In this document: piece by piece, positions 42,194 through 51,164 of the stretch | How positions within the stretch are numbered: position 1 is the stretch's first letter | Layout: every line of letters begins with the position of its first letter | The notes under the pieces: model-generated | Seen by the model: only the letters and a program-made list of their open reading frames with translations | Database searches by the model: none | Told to the model about the DNA's origin: nothing | Translations under genes and position numbers: made by a program | Source of the DNA: Bacteroidales bacterium | GTDB taxonomy: Bacteria > Bacteroidota > Bacteroidia > Bacteroidales > WCHB1-69 | Direction of reading: 5' to 3' | DNA: 64,000 bases | NCBI GenBank assembly: GCA_017525245.1 | Contig: JAFXTE010000012.1 | Span: 1 to 64,000 of the forward strand

Positions 42194-43054
42194 TTATTCG
42201 TTTACGATTTCAAGCAGTTCGATGTCAAATTCCAGCGGGGAGTAGGGGGGGATGCCGCGGGTACCCTCGCCGTAGGCCATGCTGGAAGGAATGAGCACGG
42301 TCACCTTGTCGCCGACTTTCATTTCAGAGACGGTGGCATCCCAGCCAGGAATCACTTGGCCAGAACCCACTGTGAAGGAGAATGGTTCGCCGCGTTCAAC
42401 GGAACTGTCAAAGACAGTGCCATCGGTGAAACGACCCGTATAGTGAACTTTTACGGTCTGCAACGGTTCCACTTTGGCTCCAGTACCTTTTTTAACGTTT
42501 TTCACATATACACCTGCTTGGTTTTGCTTCATACCCGGGTGTTTTTGCAGATAAGCGTCAATTTCCTCCACTTCTTTCACTTTCCGGTCATCCAACTGGG
42601 CTTCAAATTCCGCCTTGGCTTTCTCGAAATCAGCCTTTTTCATGACTCCGTAAAGCATCACATCGAGATAGAGTGGTTCTTCGCCAAATTCGTATTCTTG
42701 AGCAGGATTCATCATCTTTTCGAAGAATTGTTTGCCGTCAAGGATGAAAGTCGCGCTGTCTCCCACATGCATCATACGGATGGCTTCAAAAATGTCACCT
42801 TCGTAAAGGGAGTCCATAAGCATTTCATTTGGCATCATGGGGAAGAGAAGGGAGTCACCAGCTCGCAAAGACATCAGAACCCCCACTAAATCACCAGTCA
42901 TAGGCTGGTCTGCGGTGTCATTTTGTACATGGAACTGGTAGTATAAACCTGATTTGTTTTTTTTGAATCCTTTGTATTTGCTACAAGCTCCGAGTGAGAG
43001 TAAAAGGGTCGCTGCAATCCCGAAAAGGATTAATTTTGTTACGTTTTTCTTCAT
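42194..43054 (-). CDS. FKBP-type peptidyl-prolyl isomerase lipoprotein (1 of 3)
   Basis: A 286-residue lipoprotein (signal MKKNVTKLILFGIAATLLLSLGAC). A first FKBP-like segment (about 35-140, with DLVGVLMSLRAGDSLLFPM and MMHVGDSATFIL) lacks the usual active-site pattern. The C-terminal ~110 residues form a normal FKBP domain (VKVHYTGRFTDGTVFDSSVERG, FTVGSGQVIPGWDATVSEMKVGD, PSSMAYGEGTRG). It probably folds exported proteins in the periplasm or at the outer membrane. It is third in the order of transcription of three adjacent FKBP genes and is a paralogue of the next one. Confidence 0.9.
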   Translation of the reverse strand: MKKNVTKLILFGIAATLLLSLGACSKYKGFKKNKSGLYYQFHVQNDTADQPMTGDLVGVLMSLRAGDSLLFPMMPNEMLMDSLYEGDIFEAIRMMHVGDSATFILDGKQFFEKMMNPAQEYEFGEEPLYLDVMLYGVMKKADFEKAKAEFEAQLDDRKVKEVEEIDAYLQKHPGMKQNQAGVYVKNVKKGTGAKVEPLQTVKVHYTGRFTDGTVFDSSVERGEPFSFTVGSGQVIPGWDATVSEMKVGDKVTVLIPSSMAYGEGTRGIPPYSPLEFDIELLEIVNE

Positions 43055-43088
43055 TTTTTTTCTTTTTTTTCTGTTGTTAATAAGGTTT

Positions 43089-43943
43089 TTATTTTAAAAT
43101 CTTCAATAATTCAACTTCATAAACCACTGGAGTGTAAGGCGGGATTTTGAAAACCTCGTTTCCTTTGTCTCCAAAGGCATAAGGGGAGGGTAGGATAACC
43201 GTCACTTGGTCGCCCACGCACATATTCTGTACTATGACCTCTATCCCTCGCGCCACCTCATCTTTCCCTATTTCGAAAGTGACAGGGTGTTCGGGATCTG
43301 TGCTGATGTCAAACAAAGAGTTGTCCAGCCTGCGGCCTCGAGCCAGAATCTGAACGGTTTGTTTATTTTTCGCTTTCGGGCCCGAACCTTTTTTGTTCAA
43401 TGTATAATGCAGGCCATGATATTTTTTGTCTATGCGGTATTCGGCCACATAGTCCAAAATGAGTGAATCTTCAACGTGACGAAGCTGCTTTTTGTATTCC
43501 TGATAACGTTCTTCGGCTTTTTCCAAATTTTGTTTTGACATGATTTTCAGCAGTTTAATGTCAACATAGATGGGGCTTTTCCCATAAGGATATTCTCCCA
43601 TGCCTAAGAAGTCCTCATAAAATGGCTGGCCGTCGAAAATGAATGTGGCGCTGTCACCGAGGTGCATGTCGCGCAGGGCGGAGTATAGGTCACCTTTGTA
43701 AAGTTCGTCAACCAGCATGTTGTTTCGAGTCATTGGCGAGATAACGGTGTCTTGGGTTCGCAGGCCCATATTGACGACCACAAAGTCTCCGGTTTGCGGT
43801 TGTTCGTTGTTTTCGTTTTGGCTGAAATAGTGGTAGTAATATCCTGAAGAGTCATGTTTAAATCCGCTGTATTTCCGGCACGAAATAACGGAAATACAGG
43901 TCAGAAAGAGAAGTGCAGGCAATATCAAGAATTTGATTTTCAT
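43089..43943 (-). CDS. FKBP-type peptidyl-prolyl isomerase lipoprotein (2 of 3)
   Basis: A 284-residue lipoprotein (signal ends ISVISC) with the same two-part architecture as its neighbour. The N-terminal half keeps the pattern NMGLRTQDTVISPM / DMHLGDSATFIFDG, and the C-terminal FKBP half ends ILPSPYAFGDKGNEVFKIPPYTPVVYEVELL (split). The C-terminal domain is less canonical, lacking the HYTG and FDSS signature (ILARGRRLDNSLFDIS), so isomerase activity is less certain than in the neighbour. It lies 4 bp downstream of the GldI-like gene and is likely cotranscribed with it. Confidence 0.85.
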   Translation of the reverse strand: MKIKFLILPALLFLTCISVISCRKYSGFKHDSSGYYYHYFSQNENNEQPQTGDFVVVNMGLRTQDTVISPMTRNNMLVDELYKGDLYSALRDMHLGDSATFIFDGQPFYEDFLGMGEYPYGKSPIYVDIKLLKIMSKQNLEKAEERYQEYKKQLRHVEDSLILDYVAEYRIDKKYHGLHYTLNKKGSGPKAKNKQTVQILARGRRLDNSLFDISTDPEHPVTFEIGKDEVARGIEVIVQNMCVGDQVTVILPSPYAFGDKGNEVFKIPPYTPVVYEVELLKILK

Positions 43944-43947
43944 TGTT

Positions 43948-44556
43948 CTAATTGTATGGATTAGGTATATAGTTGGTTTTCGAACGATTGTCAGTTTTTT
44001 CCAAAAGTTTTATTTCCATCATGACAGGTTGGAGACCTTGGATGCGGTCGCCGTCGCCGGCCACTCCGTAAGCTAAATAGGAAGGAATGACCAATCGTGC
44101 CCGGGCGCCGGGTCGAAGCATTTGCGCAGCCTCGTGCAGCGCGTCAATCTCTTCGGATCTGTTCACCACGAACTGTTTCGCACCGAGACTGTCGGAACTG
44201 TATATCATTTCACCGGAGAGCAGGAATGTACTATACTCTAAAGTCACGGGGTCGTTTTCCTTGTAAAGTTCGCCGTTGCCGGGTTCCAACACCTCGATGT
44301 AGAGTCCTGTGGGCGTGCGTTGCATATCCCATCCATACCGTTTTAGAAACATCTGGATTTCTTCGTTTTCCCGACGCATGATATTCTTGTTTCCTTCCAC
44401 GTATGGGTCGGTTTTCTCCATCTTTTCCTTTTCAGACGAGCCTATTACGCTGCCTGTGGCGTTTTTACGGTGGCAGGAGTAGAAGGCGCTGGAAAAGAGT
44501 GTGAGAAGCGCAAGAAAACAGATGTTACAAATTCGCTTGTTAAGACTGTTGTGCAT
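43948..44556 (-). CDS. gldI: GldI-like FKBP-type lipoprotein (3 of 3)
   Basis: A 202-residue lipoprotein (MHNSLNKRICNICFLALL..., cysteine before HRKN). Its single FKBP domain resembles GldI, a gliding/T9SS-associated lipoprotein of Bacteroidota (RTPTGLYIEVLEPGNGE; LRPGARARLVIPSYLAYGVAGDGDRI, split). The open frame reaches back to 44793 inside nrnA. I chose the ATG at 44556 because it starts the signal peptide, giving a 17-bp overlap with the nrnA end. The T9SS cargo genes in this window make a T9SS-related folding role plausible; the GldI name rests on pattern only. Confidence 0.75.
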   Translation of the reverse strand: MHNSLNKRICNICFLALLTLFSSAFYSCHRKNATGSVIGSSEKEKMEKTDPYVEGNKNIMRRENEEIQMFLKRYGWDMQRTPTGLYIEVLEPGNGELYKENDPVTLEYSTFLLSGEMIYSSDSLGAKQFVVNRSEEIDALHEAAQMLRPGARARLVIPSYLAYGVAGDGDRIQGLQPVMMEIKLLEKTDNRSKTNYIPNPYN

Positions 44557-45553
44557 TTTCCCGTACCGCTTTTTCAAAGTGAGCAATGGCATCTTCCATG
44601 GAGCCGTGGTAAAAGGCGCCGGCGGCGTTGGCATGTCCGCCGCCCTCGAAGTATTTGCGGGCGAAGAGGTTGACATCCACAATCCCTTTGGAGCGGAAGG
44701 ACACGCGGATTCGGTTATCCCGCTCTGTGAAAAAAGCCGTGTAATGCACAATGCCCATGGATAGTCCGTAGTTGACGAACCCTTCCGTATCACCGATTTG
44801 GAAACCGTTGTCGGTCAGGTCTTTCTTGGTCAGATACATGTAGGAGGCACCAAATTCCGGCATCACCACCATGCGCTGCGACAAGGCCAGTCCCAACAGT
44901 TTCATACGGCTTTCGGTGTAGTTGTCATAGACTTTACGATGGATTTCCTCACCATTGATGTCGGCCTCGATAAGTTTGCGCAACACGGTGTAGGATTTCG
45001 GGTAGTCGCAGGTGTAAGACATGGAGCCGGTGTCGGTGATGATCCCCACATAAAGGCATTCGGCAATCTCTTTTGTGATAGGCTTTTCGGGTGTAAGATA
45101 TTGGTACAGGAAATCATACACCAATTCGGAGGCGGAGGTTGTGAGATGTGTGGAGTACATGACATCGCATTTGATGTCGGGCTGCACATGATGGTCGATC
45201 AGCACCTTGAAATGTGTGGATTTTGAAATCGCATTCTGCAGGTCTTGACCGGCGCGGTGCGGGGCATTCATATCGACCACGAAAAGCATGTCGGCGTCGC
45301 GGATGCGTTTGCGCGCCTCCACGAGGTTTTCCTGCGCCACGATGATTTGTTCTGCGCCGGGCATCCATTGCAGGAAGTTCGGGAACGGGTTGGGTGAAAT
45401 GACAGAGGCTTCATAACCTTCGTCCTGAAAATAATGGTATAAGGCCAGCGCACTACCCAAAGCATCCCCGTCGGGATTGAAATGGAAGACAATGGCAATG
45501 GTCTTTGTCTCTTTCAGCGCAGCCTGAATTTTCTGTATATCCTGTTCTTCCAA
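44540..45553 (-). CDS. nrnA: DHH-family oligoribonuclease / pAp phosphatase NrnA
   Basis: Degrades short oligoribonucleotides and 3'-phosphoadenosine-5'-phosphate. The 337-residue protein carries the DHH metal motifs (HFNPDGDALGSALAL, VVDMNAPHR, LIDHHVQPD, TDTGSMSYTCDYP) and the C-terminal DHHA1 signature GGGHANAAGAF. The start is a TTG at 45553. No in-frame ATG exists between the promoter-like TATCTTTG on the minus strand (near 45575-45582) and this codon, and the protein N-terminus (EEQDIQKIQAALKE) fits the family there. It heads a minus-strand run into the FKBP genes. Confidence 0.92.
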   Translation of the reverse strand: MEEQDIQKIQAALKETKTIAIVFHFNPDGDALGSALALYHYFQDEGYEASVISPNPFPNFLQWMPGAEQIIVAQENLVEARKRIRDADMLFVVDMNAPHRAGQDLQNAISKSTHFKVLIDHHVQPDIKCDVMYSTHLTTSASELVYDFLYQYLTPEKPITKEIAECLYVGIITDTGSMSYTCDYPKSYTVLRKLIEADINGEEIHRKVYDNYTESRMKLLGLALSQRMVVMPEFGASYMYLTKKDLTDNGFQIGDTEGFVNYGLSMGIVHYTAFFTERDNRIRVSFRSKGIVDVNLFARKYFEGGGHANAAGAFYHGSMEDAIAHFEKAVRENAQQS

Positions 45554-45604
45554 TGTATCAGATTTTGAGGGCGCAAAGATAGTAATTTTTTTGTCACAGA
45601 AATA

Positions 45605-45750
45605 ATGTCTATAACTTAGACTATGACTTAGACTATGACTATGGTTGATTGTTAATCAGTCTTAGCTTAAGTTTAAGTCTAAGTTTAAGTCTAAGTTTAA
45701 GTCTATGTCTATGTCTAAGTTTAAGTCTAAGTCAAAGTTTAAATCTATGT
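45605..45750. repeat. Large degenerate hexamer array forming an imperfect hairpin
   Basis: CTTAGACTATGACTTAGAC words on the left face AAGTCTAAGTTTAAGTC words on the right, so the ~145 bp can fold back on itself. It separates the SDR gene from nrnA and is the longest of the intergenic arrays. Confidence 0.8.
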
Positions 45751-46520
45751 CAAAGCTCCCTTCGTACGATGCGGGAGAGAATGGGTATGCGCCATCGTTC
45801 GGGAATGATTTTGGTGAGGAGGTAGCTGAGCGGGTTGAGGATGATCTGGCGTTTGCCGCGGAGCATCCCGTCGATATATTTGCGGGCGATGTCGGAGGTG
45901 GATTTCAGGGTGGCGCGGCCGAAGAAGCCCTGCTTGGCGATACGGGCGCTTACTTCCGTGTTGGTGGCCATCGCGCCGGGCGCGGCCAACGTGACCGAAA
46001 TGCCCGTGCCTTTCAGCTCCTCGCGCAAGCTTTTCGAGAAGGCGTGGACGTATGCTTTGGATGCGGGATAGACGGTCTTGTAGGCAGTGGCTGTGAATCC
46101 TGCCATGCTGCCGATGTTCAGGATATGGGAGGGCGTGTTTTGTTGCAGATTCTGAAGCAATAATTTTGTCAAGATGGTGGTACACAAAACGTTGAGGTGG
46201 AGAATTCGCAGCAGGTAGTCCATGTCGGCGGTTTCGATGGCCCGGCTGCCGCCAGTGCCCACGTTGTTGACGAGGATGCTTATCGGGTATTCTTTCGCGA
46301 TGGATTCCGCCCATCCCTGCACCGCCTTCTCATTGGATAAATCCACGATGAACGACTGGCTGTCAACGGGATATTTGTTGACGATTTCTTCGCGCACGGC
46401 ATGTACGGTTTCAGTTGAGCTGACCAATAGGGTGGGGTAACCCCGCCGCGCCAACTCAAATGCAAGCTCCCGGCCCAATCCTTTGCTGGCTCCCGTAATT
46501 ATGGCATATTTGTTGTTCAT
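45750..46520 (-). CDS. Short-chain dehydrogenase/reductase
   Basis: A 256-residue classical SDR with the cofactor loop ITGASKGLGRELA, ILVNNVGTGG, the catalytic serine in NIGSMAGFTATAYKTVYPASKAYVHAF (split; Y-x3-K) and a downstream LAAPGAMATN. The TGxxxGxG loop gives no clear acidic discriminator after it, so cofactor preference is uncertain. The C-terminal ~60 residues (KSTSDIARKYIDGMLRGKRQIIL) resemble the YqjQ/DltE-like subgroup. The substrate is unknown. The 3' end abuts the hexamer array, which may carry its terminator. Confidence 0.88.
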   Translation of the reverse strand: MNNKYAIITGASKGLGRELAFELARRGYPTLLVSSTETVHAVREEIVNKYPVDSQSFIVDLSNEKAVQGWAESIAKEYPISILVNNVGTGGSRAIETADMDYLLRILHLNVLCTTILTKLLLQNLQQNTPSHILNIGSMAGFTATAYKTVYPASKAYVHAFSKSLREELKGTGISVTLAAPGAMATNTEVSARIAKQGFFGRATLKSTSDIARKYIDGMLRGKRQIILNPLSYLLTKIIPERWRIPILSRIVRREL

Positions 46521-46663
46521 TGAATTTGTTGGACTTTGGACTTTGGACTTGAGACTTTGGACTTTGGATTTGAAATATTGGATTTAATAGAGAATGAGAA
46601 GATTTGGGAATAAGAAGACTTTGACAAGGGAGAAATAAGTACTAACCCAATAATTATCAATTA

Positions 46664-47785
46664 TCAATTATCAATTCTCTTCCGGTAGCACCTCCTTCTT
46701 GCAATCACCTCCGAGTCGTACTTCTGCCAGATGCGGGCGGCGATGTTGTCTTCGAGTTGCTGCGAGGTGTAGGCGTATTCGAAGCCGTGGCGCAGGAAGG
46801 CCTCGTGGAGCTGTTTGTGGTAGATGGCGTGGATGCCGGTGTGCGCGTATTCGGGCAGCACACCCGTGAGCAGCAGGTCCACACTCTTGTTGTGACGCAG
46901 TGCGTGGAGTATGTGGAGCGCCCCGAACGGCCACAGCTTACCATCCGCTTTCTTAAAAGCCTGATTCAAAGATGGTATGCTCATGGCAATGCCGACTAAC
47001 CTGCCGTTTTCATCTTCCAAAAGGGACACCAAGTCCAAAATCCCGACGGAAAGGTTTTCATCGATAATCCAGGTCATCTCCTCGTGGGTGAGCGGGATGA
47101 AGTTGAAGATGTTGTGATAGCTTTCGTTCAAGACCTCCAAAAAAGCGTAGCCGTCCCTTTTCAACTGTTCTTTGTCCTTGATTTCGCGCAGATGCACATG
47201 GTATTTCCGGCTCAGCAGGTCGGCCATGCGGGAAATCCGTTCGGACACGGGCGTGACTTTCACCTTGTACTGGATGTAGTCCACTTCTTTCTCAAAGCCC
47301 ATAAGGTCCATGTATTCAGGATAATACGGGTAGTTGTAGTCGGCGCCGAGGGAGGTGAGGTGGTCGAAGCCCTCTACCAGCATAGCTTGTTTCTCCATGT
47401 TGGAGTAGCGTGACGGACCGCAGATTTCCTCCAGACCTTGCGACTTTCCCCATTCTTCCACCGTCTGGAACAGCTTTTGGGCCACTTCGAGGTCCTCAAT
47501 GACATCGAACCAGGCGAAGCGGATGCGTTTTTGTCCCTTGATTTCGTTGCATCGGCGGTTGATGATGCCCGCGATGCGCCCGATGATTTTGCCGTCGCGA
47601 AGGGCGAGCCACATCCGTAAGTCGCAGAATGCTAGAGCCGGATGCTTGGTCAGCAGCTTCTCCTCGCCCTTGTCCAACGCAGGCACGTAATAAGGACACG
47701 ACTTATACAGTTCTCGCGGGAATTGTATAAACTTTTTCAACTCCTCACTATTTTTAACTTCTTTTATTTCAATAGTTTGTGCCAT
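46664..47785 (-). CDS. GNAT-like N-acetyltransferase family protein
   Basis: A 373-residue protein widespread in Bacteroidota. It begins TIEIKEVKNSEELKKFIQFPRELYK and has RMWLALRDGKIIGRIAGIIN plus a C-terminal GNAT-like segment (LLLTGVLPEYAHTGIHAIYHKQLHEAFLRHGF, split). The family is sometimes called YghO-like; its substrate is not known to me. Its promoter is embedded in a 91-bp repeat (47809-47899) that is shared, inverted, with the gene at 62793. Confidence 0.75.
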   Translation of the reverse strand: MAQTIEIKEVKNSEELKKFIQFPRELYKSCPYYVPALDKGEEKLLTKHPALAFCDLRMWLALRDGKIIGRIAGIINRRCNEIKGQKRIRFAWFDVIEDLEVAQKLFQTVEEWGKSQGLEEICGPSRYSNMEKQAMLVEGFDHLTSLGADYNYPYYPEYMDLMGFEKEVDYIQYKVKVTPVSERISRMADLLSRKYHVHLREIKDKEQLKRDGYAFLEVLNESYHNIFNFIPLTHEEMTWIIDENLSVGILDLVSLLEDENGRLVGIAMSIPSLNQAFKKADGKLWPFGALHILHALRHNKSVDLLLTGVLPEYAHTGIHAIYHKQLHEAFLRHGFEYAYTSQQLEDNIAARIWQKYDSEVIARRRCYRKRIDN

Positions 47786-47808
47786 AATCGGAAGTTTGAA
47801 TTAGCGAG

Positions 47809-47899
47809 CAAATGTACATAAATTACGAATATACACAGACAAATGAAATTGATGCTGTAGAGACGTTTCATGAAACGTCTCTACAATTTCAGAGGAAAG
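47809..47899 (-). repeat. Promoter-bearing 91-bp repeat, copy 1
   Basis: Read on the minus strand, this 91-bp segment matches 62675-62765 without gaps and with 7 mismatches. It contains the 28-bp palindrome (47857-47884) and ends in a -7 box, TACATTTG (47809-47816), 24 bp before the acetyltransferase start. Confidence 0.85.
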
Positions 47900-47983
47900 A
47901 TACTAATTTTTGTGAGTGATTCACAATTCACAATAAACAATGAACAAGCTTCAATAACCAATAATCCATAACCATTATTTTTG

Positions 47984-47991
47984 TATTTTTG
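47984..47991 (+). promoter_or_regulatory. -7 box of the DUF975 gene
   Basis: TATTTTTG, 43 bp before the ATG at 48034. Confidence 0.6.
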
Positions 47992-48033
47992 CGCCATAAA
48001 AAATCAATCATTCACCAATAAAATCGAAACATT

Positions 48034-48732
48034 ATGGGAAAAATCAACGATTTGAAAGAACAGGCATTGGCCACCTTGCGTGGTAAATGGGGCTCTTTTG
48101 TGGGTCTCACGTTCCTATACATTCTGTTGGCTGGTATAGCCTCTACCACCACTCAGTTCGGCAATATTTTCACGGGTAGTTCTTTTACCACATTGGCCAA
48201 AGTGATGACAGGTTCAGGAGCCTTGTTGACTCTTTTGGCTTTGCCTCTGCAATATGGCTACTATGTTGCATATTTGAATTCTTCCCGCCAGGATTTACCT
48301 GCTGACATCGGGGATTTGTTCTGTGGCTACAAACGTTTTGGGAAAGTGTTAGGCACCTTTTTGCTGATGATGCTGGCAGTGATTGGTGGTTTCATCTTGC
48401 TCGTGGTTCCCGGTATCATTCTTTGTTTTGCATACGCGATGGTTCCATACGTGTTGCGTGACAACCCCGAACTTTCCTGCACAGAAACGCTGGCAAAGAG
48501 CCGCGAGATGATGAAAGGTCACAAATGGGAACTGTTTGTGTTGTATCTCAGCTTCATCGGCTGGGCCATCCTCTGTGTGTTTACCTTCTTCATCGGTTTT
48601 CTCTGGCTTACTCCCTATATGCAGATGACCGAGACCAAATTTTACGAGAAGCTCCGTGCGGAATACGAGGGCTTCGGAGAAGAGGAAATGCCTTTGCGAG
48701 AGGAAGTTGCGCCTGTGGAAGATGACGAATAA
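48034..48732 (+). CDS. DUF975 family membrane protein
   Basis: A 232-residue integral membrane protein with about five hydrophobic segments. It shows DUF975 features: the N-terminal LKEQALATLRGKWGSFV, a cytoplasmic loop with DIGDLFCGYKRFGKVLGTFL, and the conserved AYAMVPYVLRDNPELSCTETLAKSREMMKGHKWELF (split). The C-terminus is acidic. The function is unknown. It has its own promoter. Its 3' end converges with the DUF5618 gene 15 bp away. Confidence 0.88.
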   Translation: MGKINDLKEQALATLRGKWGSFVGLTFLYILLAGIASTTTQFGNIFTGSSFTTLAKVMTGSGALLTLLALPLQYGYYVAYLNSSRQDLPADIGDLFCGYKRFGKVLGTFLLMMLAVIGGFILLVVPGIILCFAYAMVPYVLRDNPELSCTETLAKSREMMKGHKWELFVLYLSFIGWAILCVFTFFIGFLWLTPYMQMTETKFYEKLRAEYEGFGEEEMPLREEVAPVEDDE

Positions 48733-48747
48733 TATTGTTTCGTTGTA

Positions 48748-49158
48748 CTACGCGCACACCGGCTTCGGCAGAATCATCGCGCAGTGGTCGATGATGTGGT
48801 TGGTGATTTCGAAACCTCTGTCACAGATTTTCTTATCCGTTGTGCCGTCATAGCCCATATACAGATGGGTGACGTCGTATCCGTTATTAACAAAACTCAG
48901 CAATTTCCCGTCCCGTTTTGCAACAGCATCACGATACTTTTCGATTGACGGACGACCTTTGCCCTTGCGCACTTGAAAGACCGTGTCAAGGGCAATCAAA
49001 CAACCTTTCCACAGAATATCCCCAGCAGTCCGGACATATTTGCTGTCCATATAAGACTGTGTCTCAGGGTTATACTTGGCCTTTTGGATAACACCCTCGG
49101 CGTTGGCCACATATCTCCGGGCCTCTTCGATGGAATACGTGATTTTAGTGTCTTTCAT
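48748..49158 (-). CDS. DUF5618 family protein
   Basis: A 136-residue mostly helical protein (EEARRYVANAEGVIQKAKYN, YVRTAGDILWKGCLIALDTVF, IEKYRDAVAKRDGKLLSFVNNGYDVTHLYMGYDG, split). It matches the DUF5618 pattern seen in Bacteroidota, which has a HEPN-like helical look. There is no known function. It is monocistronic and convergent with the DUF975 gene. Confidence 0.75.
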   Translation of the reverse strand: MKDTKITYSIEEARRYVANAEGVIQKAKYNPETQSYMDSKYVRTAGDILWKGCLIALDTVFQVRKGKGRPSIEKYRDAVAKRDGKLLSFVNNGYDVTHLYMGYDGTTDKKICDRGFEITNHIIDHCAMILPKPVCA

Positions 49159-49318
49159 TTTATTTCAGGTTTGAAATTAACGCGGCAAAGATACACTTTT
49201 TCTGATAAGCTTCGCCATTATATTAATATTATTTTGAATATTGATTTTTTAACAATTAACTAAGTGTTTTCTACCTGAAACGGCATGAAAGTTGCATTCT
49301 ACGCTTTGGATTGCGTCT

Positions 49319-50980
49319 CTACAGGGAAAATACCACCTTCACAGGTGTCTCCCACTCTCCCATCATCGCCTTGAACTTCTTCGACGATTTGGCGGAAATG
49401 CCCTCTTTGGGCAGACTTAACGTCCTTGTAATCATTATCGTATTACCGCCCACCACAACATCAATCAGGAGTTTGGCGCCCTCGACGGTGATTTCTTTGT
49501 GTGAAGTTTTCGTCAGACAACGGGCGTTAGCGGGCAATTTGACTGTGTAACCGTATTTCTCGCTCGATTCTTTTGTGTCCACATCGTATTTGCGGTCGTT
49601 GTGGATGTTCACGGAACGTATCGGTGTGCCATATTGACCGTCGTCGATGGTCATTTCGTAATATTTGCCCGTGAGCTGCGAGACGGACACTTCAGTGGCT
49701 CCGGTTCCATGTACTAGCAGATATTTCATCTGTGGCGATTCCACTTTCTGTTCCATTTTCACCACTGGATCATCCAATTTTCCGCTTTCAAGCGTGATTT
49801 CGGCCACTCTTTCCACGGATATGGGCTGTGCCGTCACATTCTCTATTTTGCCGTCCTGCATGATGAGTGTGGCGGGCGCGAAGAAAGCGTCCAAACTCAG
49901 TTCTTCAATCTCGTTAGCAGAAATATAATCGGTTGCTCCATTTCGTTGGATGCGCACAACGGTCTTCAAATCAGAGGCTAACGAGTTTCCCATAAACGCT
50001 AATTGCGCATCGTTCCCCAAACTTTGCAATACGCCCGCCAACAGGATGTTCTTCTCGATGGGCAACGCGCAGTTGCTCTCCCACACCTGTTGCGGCGAGG
50101 CGAACATATAGTTCAACACGTTGGCATCCAGATGATTGGTCTGGATATTGTCGTGGATGTAATCCCTAACTGACAAAACCTTGTCCATATCAGTCATCTC
50201 TTCCGTGAATCGACTCATGAAGAAGTCTGTAATCTTCTGATTGCTAAATTTTTGCATTGCATTTTGCTGGGCGATTTTGCCGATGATAAGATGCGGTTCA
50301 TCCATGGTGTAAAACGTGACGGCCTTATAATCACCAGGGAAAATGTACTCATCCGTAGGATATTCTGGCAGATTGGTGAAGGTCATTACGGTGGTTTTCA
50401 TCCCTTTGTCGGTGCTTTCGGTTTCCGTGTAGGAAAGTTTTCCGTTCAACACAAATTTCGCGGGCTTGTAGTCCGGCGAGGTCACGCTGACCACGTATTT
50501 TTCCACCGGCACCTCCTCCTGCAAATCGACCTTTTCCAACAGTTCCTGGAAGAAGAAGTTCTTGGAGCGGATGGTGTAGTCAAGGACGATGACGGCGTCG
50601 TACTCCAGCGCCGTGTGCGTCACCACCATGGTGCGTATGCCGTTGAGCCGCTCGCATTTTGTGCAGCCCTCCGGCAGCATCGGGTTGAAGGCATTCTGGG
50701 GCGTTTCCACCTTGCTGCCATCCTTGCGGATGGTGTAGGCCTCGTTGATAATGAGCTCCTGGAAATCAGGGTTGTAGGTGATGAACGTCTCCCCGAAATG
50801 GTCGAACGTCATCCGCGTGAAAATCTGCAGCTCCGTGCGCTTGCGGAACTCCGTGGAACCGTCCGTATTCAACGTGTAACTCTCGGAAATGAGCTTATAG
50901 ACGGCGTCCTTTTCGGGGGCCTTGGCCATGACGGTTGACATGGCGCATATTGCGATGATTATGAGTATGTATCTTTTCAT
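49319..50980 (-). CDS. Secreted DUF3857/transglutaminase-like protein (1 of 2)
   Basis: A 553-residue protein with a signal peptide (MKRYILIIIAICAMSTVMA), an N-terminal DUF3857-type beta domain (YTLNTDGSTEFRKRTELQIF, EAYTIRKDGSKVETPQNAF), and a central transglutaminase-like region with a candidate nucleophile in ESNCALPIEKNILLAGVLQSLG. The C-terminus is beta-rich. These proteins are common in Bacteroidota envelopes without assigned roles. The neighbour at 51165 has the same domain order. Each of the two genes is preceded by a ~55-bp GC-rich repeat. Confidence 0.82.
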   Translation of the reverse strand: MKRYILIIIAICAMSTVMAKAPEKDAVYKLISESYTLNTDGSTEFRKRTELQIFTRMTFDHFGETFITYNPDFQELIINEAYTIRKDGSKVETPQNAFNPMLPEGCTKCERLNGIRTMVVTHTALEYDAVIVLDYTIRSKNFFFQELLEKVDLQEEVPVEKYVVSVTSPDYKPAKFVLNGKLSYTETESTDKGMKTTVMTFTNLPEYPTDEYIFPGDYKAVTFYTMDEPHLIIGKIAQQNAMQKFSNQKITDFFMSRFTEEMTDMDKVLSVRDYIHDNIQTNHLDANVLNYMFASPQQVWESNCALPIEKNILLAGVLQSLGNDAQLAFMGNSLASDLKTVVRIQRNGATDYISANEIEELSLDAFFAPATLIMQDGKIENVTAQPISVERVAEITLESGKLDDPVVKMEQKVESPQMKYLLVHGTGATEVSVSQLTGKYYEMTIDDGQYGTPIRSVNIHNDRKYDVDTKESSEKYGYTVKLPANARCLTKTSHKEITVEGAKLLIDVVVGGNTIMITRTLSLPKEGISAKSSKKFKAMMGEWETPVKVVFSL

Positions 50981-51042
50981 TTTTTGTTTGTTTTTGTCGT
51001 TATTGCTGCTTCCGCAGTCCGGAGCAGTCTCCTATGTCAACC

Positions 51043-51075
51043 CCCACACTGCGCTGCGCTTATGTGGGGTTATTA
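51043..51075. repeat. 33-bp CCCACACTGCGCT repeat
   Basis: Matches 11054-11086 with a few mismatches; both copies end in GTGGGG/ATGGGG-TTATTA. It directly adjoins the 55-bp GC-rich repeat. Confidence 0.65.
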
Positions 51076-51127
51076 CCCCCCTGCCCTGCGGGCATCCCCC
51101 CTAAAGGGGGGAATGGTGCTTCGACCG
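51073..51127. repeat. 55-bp GC-rich repeat upstream of DUF3857 gene 1
   Basis: TTACCCCCCTGCC... CCCCCCTAAAGGGGGG... CTTCGACCG. It recurs at 53147-53199 with two substitutions and a 2-bp gap. It contains a CCCCCTAAAGGGGG palindrome. Confidence 0.85.
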
Positions 51128-51164
51128 AGACATTTTCGTTTAACTGCTAACTGCTAACTGCTAA

